Assembly: GCF_024494645.1 (NCBI RefSeq)
Contig: NZ_JANHDJ010000002.1
Span: 1-64,000 of the forward strand
Source of the DNA: Halohasta litorea
GTDB taxonomy: Archaea; Halobacteriota; Halobacteria; Halobacteriales; Haloferacaceae
DNA: 64,000 nt
Reading direction: 5' to 3'
This document shows positions 60,909-64,000 of the stretch, piece after piece; position 1 is the first letter of the stretch, and every line of letters starts with the position of its first letter. Made by a program: the position numbers and the translations under genes. The notes below the pieces were generated by a model. That model saw nothing but the letters and a program-made list of their open reading frames with translations, was not told the origin of the DNA and searched no databases.

Positions 60909-63593
60909 CTACTGTCTCCGGCCAACGAGCAGTGTCAGCCCGATCAGGGTGACAACGGCGATTGTGAGCCCGAACCCAGGCGTCTCGTCGTCGACGGTAT
61001 TGGTGCCCGTCGGTTCGGAATCGGTGTCAGCCAGGTCGGTTTCGTTGCCGGGTTCGACCGGTTGCTGAGTCGGGGCAGGCTCCTCGATCTCGACGACCGC
61101 GAACACCGAAAACGAGTCGGTGTGGGCTTCGAGCGTGACTTCTCGGTCAGCGACCGCTTCGACCGTCGTCGGGAGCCGTTCCACCCCATCGTCGGTTTCG
61201 TGGACGATGACCGCGTTGGCGGGCGTGGTTAACTCGTCTCTGGGGACCCGCATCGTCACTGTCGCCGCCGTGTCGATCGGCTGTTCGGCCCCGCTCCGCG
61301 ACGATACCGATATCTCAGCGACCGACACGACTGATACAGACGTGGCCGCTCCTGGAGTCACCAGCTCGGAACTCACCGCGTCGCTGTCGCCCCTATTGCT
61401 GTTGTTGCCCTCGATACCGCCAGCGTCGGTCGGGGGGTCAGTTCGACCGATGTCGTTGCGGGTCTCTCTCGGGTCCTTGGCAACCCTGTCGCCGATCGCT
61501 CGCCTGACCGATTCCGGAACCCCGGTGTACTCGGTGAGTTCGAGGGTTCCGCTGATCTCCGTGTTCTCGAACGTAACTTGTCTGATAGTGTCGACCACGC
61601 CAGCGGTCTCGACGGTGAGGCCGTTGGTATCGTTGCCGTCGCTGTCTTCGATCGTTACCTCGGCTTCTTTGCTGGGATCAATCCTCGACAGTTGTGCGGC
61701 GATCGCCTCCGTTTCGGGCTCTTCGCCCCCTGTCGACCCCACGACTGTTCGCCCCGTCGACGGCTCGGGAACGAGCCTGTAGCCGACTGTCTGGGAACTG
61801 TTGGCCCGACCGACCGCGTCGGTCACGGTGGCGAACACCGTGTAGCCGCCGGTCCCGCTGATGGCGGCACTATCGTAGCGCCACGACTCCGAACTGGTGT
61901 TGAAGCTCCCATCGTCGGCGGTCGCCGAAACGGTCGACTCGTTTGGGTGCCACACCGAGCCGTCCCAGTAGTCGCCGTCGCTGTCCCGTCGGATCGTCAG
62001 GGTCACCGATCCGAGTTCGACGTCATCGCTGGCCGTTCCCGTGATGGTCCCCTGTGACTCGACGGCGCTCCCGTTGGCCGGGTCGGTGATCGACACCGAT
62101 GGGGAGTCCGTATCGATCGTGTAGCCGATCGGGTCGGCCTCCGCCGTGTTGTTCGCGCTGTCGGTCGCCGTGGCGGTTACGGTGTAGCTGTCGCCGCCGG
62201 TCATTCCGGCGACGATGCGGTTCCACGCCTCCGAGTCGGTGTCGAAGGCACCGTCGTCAGCCGCCGCCGGGACAGTGGTCTCGCTGTCGACCCACCCCGA
62301 GCCGTTCCAGTAGTCGCCGTCGCTGTCCCGCCGGATCGTCAGGTTCACTGCACGAACCGCGGCGTTGTCGGTGACGGTACCGTTGATAACCGCCTGTGGG
62401 CGAACGACCGCTCCGTCGACTGGGTCGGTAATCGAGACGGTTGGATCGATCGTATCGAACAGATAGCTGTCGTTCAGCCCGCTGCCGTCGCCGGTGGTGC
62501 CGCCGTTGTTCCCGGCGGCGTCGACGGCATCGGTGACGACAGCCTCGTAGGTTCCCCCGCCGTCGTTGTAGGCCCCTGTCGCCGCCAGCGAGTAGGTACC
62601 GTCCTGTTCAGTGAACGCCGACTCGTCGAACGTGTAGATGCTGTCGGTGGTCGGCCCGTCGACGGTCACCGTGAGAGTGGCGAGCGTCTCGTCGGCGTCG
62701 AACGATATGTCGAGAGTACCCGAGCCGTCGTTGGCCAGCGTGACGTTACTGACTGTCGGCGCGACGCCGTCCATCCCGGTGGCGGTGCCCGACCCCAACG
62801 AGAGCGTGTTGCCCGCCATGTCGCTGATGCCGTCGGACTGCAGACTCACCTCGACCGTTTCGGCGTCGACCGGACCGGTAAGGTTGATTCGGGCTGTCCC
62901 GCTGGCGTCGCCGTCGCTGATCGAACTCGTGTCGACGCCGCTGATCGTCCCCGCACTCAGGTCGAAATCGCTCGCCTCGATGGTCGCCGGATCGATGCCG
63001 CTGCCGCCATCCGACACCGCGACGTCGATGGTCGTGTCGTTGACGCGTGAGACGCCGTCGAGTGTGGGTGCGGTGGTGTCGACGAACTCGTAGCTGACAG
63101 AGCCGGTCGTCGAACCCTGACTGAGGCTGTACTGCAGTCCCGCCTGCTCGCCTGAGACAGTGCTCGTGTTGTGTGTCAATGTAATCGTAAGCGTTGGCGT
63201 GTACGGGTCCCCGCTGGCTACCCCTTCATAAAACCGGATGTCGACTTCGGCAGCACTGTCGATGTTGTCTCCAGCATAATAGACATTGTATCCTCCGTCA
63301 CCACTAATCGACACGTTCTCATTGCTGATACTGAGATTACTGCCTGCAGTGGTAGCAGTTGACACGTCGAGAATCAGCTGTTCATTAGAGTCCTCGTCCA
63401 AGACCCTCAACTCATACCTGAGTTCCTGTGTCACGGTGTCCTGACCGATTTCTACCGTTTCAGCGGACTCGCCGGTGATGTTTTCGACGGTCGCTCCTGC
63501 GGTCCCGGTAAAAGTGGCGACTCCAGCGACCGTCGACAGCGAGAGAGCAACAAGGAGCGCGGCCGCCCGAACCCGTATCGCTCCGTTATTCAT
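60909..63593 (-). CDS. Large surface protein with PGF-CTERM anchor
   Basis: The 894-residue protein has a signal peptide (about 1-34), a series of Ig-like domains, two near-copies of a module containing LTIRRDSDGDYW (about residues 385-590), a PGF-CTERM-like domain end (TPGFGLTIAVVTLIGLTLL and a final GRRQ). Such proteins are processed by archaeosortase A and lipid-anchored. The part near residues 650-830 resembles secreted haloarchaeal proteins with SVSVVSVAEISV strands. It is likely an adhesin or S-layer-associated protein. Confidence 0.85.
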   Translation of the reverse strand: MNNGAIRVRAAALLVALSLSTVAGVATFTGTAGATVENITGESAETVEIGQDTVTQELRYELRVLDEDSNEQLILDVSTATTAGSNLSISNENVSISGDGGYNVYYAGDNIDSAAEVDIRFYEGVASGDPYTPTLTITLTHNTSTVSGEQAGLQYSLSQGSTTGSVSYEFVDTTAPTLDGVSRVNDTTIDVAVSDGGSGIDPATIEASDFDLSAGTISGVDTSSISDGDASGTARINLTGPVDAETVEVSLQSDGISDMAGNTLSLGSGTATGMDGVAPTVSNVTLANDGSGTLDISFDADETLATLTVTVDGPTTDSIYTFDESAFTEQDGTYSLAATGAYNDGGGTYEAVVTDAVDAAGNNGGTTGDGSGLNDSYLFDTIDPTVSITDPVDGAVVRPQAVINGTVTDNAAVRAVNLTIRRDSDGDYWNGSGWVDSETTVPAAADDGAFDTDSEAWNRIVAGMTGGDSYTVTATATDSANNTAEADPIGYTIDTDSPSVSITDPANGSAVESQGTITGTASDDVELGSVTLTIRRDSDGDYWDGSVWHPNESTVSATADDGSFNTSSESWRYDSAAISGTGGYTVFATVTDAVGRANSSQTVGYRLVPEPSTGRTVVGSTGGEEPETEAIAAQLSRIDPSKEAEVTIEDSDGNDTNGLTVETAGVVDTIRQVTFENTEISGTLELTEYTGVPESVRRAIGDRVAKDPRETRNDIGRTDPPTDAGGIEGNNSNRGDSDAVSSELVTPGAATSVSVVSVAEISVSSRSGAEQPIDTAATVTMRVPRDELTTPANAVIVHETDDGVERLPTTVEAVADREVTLEAHTDSFSVFAVVEIEEPAPTQQPVEPGNETDLADTDSEPTGTNTVDDETPGFGLTIAVVTLIGLTLLVGRRQ

Positions 63594-63659
63594 CCGTCAT
63601 GCTCACACTCCGAACCGCCTTCTCGAAATCCACCTAATCAACTACTTTGGTTCCCGGAA

Positions 63660-63679
63660 TTCCCACTCCGCAGTGGGAA
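63660..63679. promoter_or_regulatory. Inverted repeat upstream of surface protein gene
   Basis: TTCCCACT, ccgc, AGTGGGAA: perfect 8-base arms, 67-86 bases before the ATG at 63593. It lies in the 324-base gap (63594-63917), otherwise an AT-rich part near 63700-63760 and the eif2g leader; no gene is seen there. Confidence 0.45.
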
Positions 63680-63917
63680 GTGTATTGCGGCAAACTGGTA
63701 TGTGTACCTAAATAAAAATTAATGATTTAAAACAATGTCGGAATGGGTATTTAATTGACTCGTTCCGACCGGTCCGCCTCGGTCGACAACCACGGAGAAA
63801 GGGAACTCGACGCTGCCGTCACCGCGACCACGTCACGGTGTGACGAGACGCCGGGAGAACAGCAACTTTATCAGGCGTTCGGGGCGAATTTTCCACAAGA
63901 TTACTCCTAGGAGGTCA

Positions 63918-64000
63918 ATGGTGACACAAGAGACAACACAACCGGAGGTGAACATCGGACTCGTCGGCCACGTCGATCACGGCAAGACGACGCTGGTCCA
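63918..64000 (+). CDS. eif2g: Translation initiation factor aIF-2 gamma, 5' end
   Basis: The 27 residues available include [16 protein letters not shown], the G1 motif of the aIF2-gamma GTPase, after a short [11 protein letters not shown] start. A GGAGGT lies 9 bases before the ATG and may serve as a ribosome site. The gene runs out of the window. Confidence 0.9.
   Translation, partial: MVTQETTQPEVNIGLVGHVDHGKTTLV

Noticed and set aside
1-64000. Mobile elements, CRISPR arrays or rRNA genes
   Set aside because: No transposase, integrase, regular repeat-spacer array or rRNA sequence was found on either strand.

Overview
The window is chromosomal DNA of a haloarchaeon (class Halobacteria). Evidence: GC-rich coding sequence with strongly acidic proteins; archaeal information genes (thermosome, eIF1A, Rio1, Pno1-like KH protein, RpoL, S8e, RfcC, start of eIF2-gamma); leaderless genes with a TATA-like box about 27 bases before the start codon; two microbial rhodopsins; Tat-type signals; the archaeal lipid gene carS; and a haloarchaeal fructose phosphotransferase system. 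The genus cannot be fixed from the sequence alone. No insertion sequence, CRISPR array, rRNA or replication origin was seen.

Layout. 1-6000: a truncated unknown gene, then a same-strand run of an isochorismatase-like hydrolase, a halocyanin, a metallo-beta-lactamase-fold hydrolase, an acyl-CoA synthetase, a cyclase-family hydrolase and a carboxymuconolactone decarboxylase-like protein. 6000-12500: nitrate assimilation (ferredoxin nitrite reductase, nitrate reductase, NarK-type transporter), with short ORFs overlapping the structural genes. 12600-16300: S8e, a Nif3-like protein, and a translationally coupled phototaxis pair (HtrII-like transducer plus sensory rhodopsin II). 16300-19300: HAD phosphatase, LWR-salt-like protein, pterin dehydratase and an AT-richer orphan with an operator-like inverted repeat. 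19300-22400: a tightly coupled siroheme/heme operon (ahbAB fusion, precorrin-2 dehydrogenase, glutamyl-tRNA reductase). 22600-23400: two fluoride channel genes behind a sequence that matches the fluoride riboswitch. 23400-30900: duplicated-domain protein, tRNA-Arg(CCU), tatA, rpoL, hisF, carS, psd, rfcC, an SDR, a glutaredoxin and a ZIP transporter. 31000-42400: secreted acidic protein, RNase Z, receiver protein, DUF460 protein, Tat-exported ferritin-like protein, tyrS, then the eif1a-rio1-KH cluster interrupted by a large pilin-like gene carrying a frameshift.

42600-50800 is a complete fructose module: class I aldolase, ptfB, ptsI, ptsH, ptfA, ptfC, the DeoR regulator glpR, 1-phosphofructokinase and FBPase. 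Fructose taken up by the PTS becomes fructose-1-phosphate, PfkB makes the bisphosphate, aldolase cleaves it, and FBPase works in the opposite direction; aldolase and FBPase share an upstream element. 51000-54900: membrane proteins and a thermosome subunit. 55000-59100: a degenerate glutamate-cysteine ligase-like protein, halorhodopsin and a divergent Bat-like activator, with a bop-like palindrome between the last two. 59100-64000: rimI, DUF5810 and DUF5809 proteins, a large PGF-CTERM surface protein and the start of eif2g.

The strongest leads are the archaeal fluoride riboswitch, changed residues at the SRII-HtrII contact, the GCS2-like paralogue beside halorhodopsin, the shared fba/fbp element, the pilin frameshift, and the short ORFs attached to the nitrate genes. 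Family assignments and comparisons with published proteins come from memory of those families; no database search was run.
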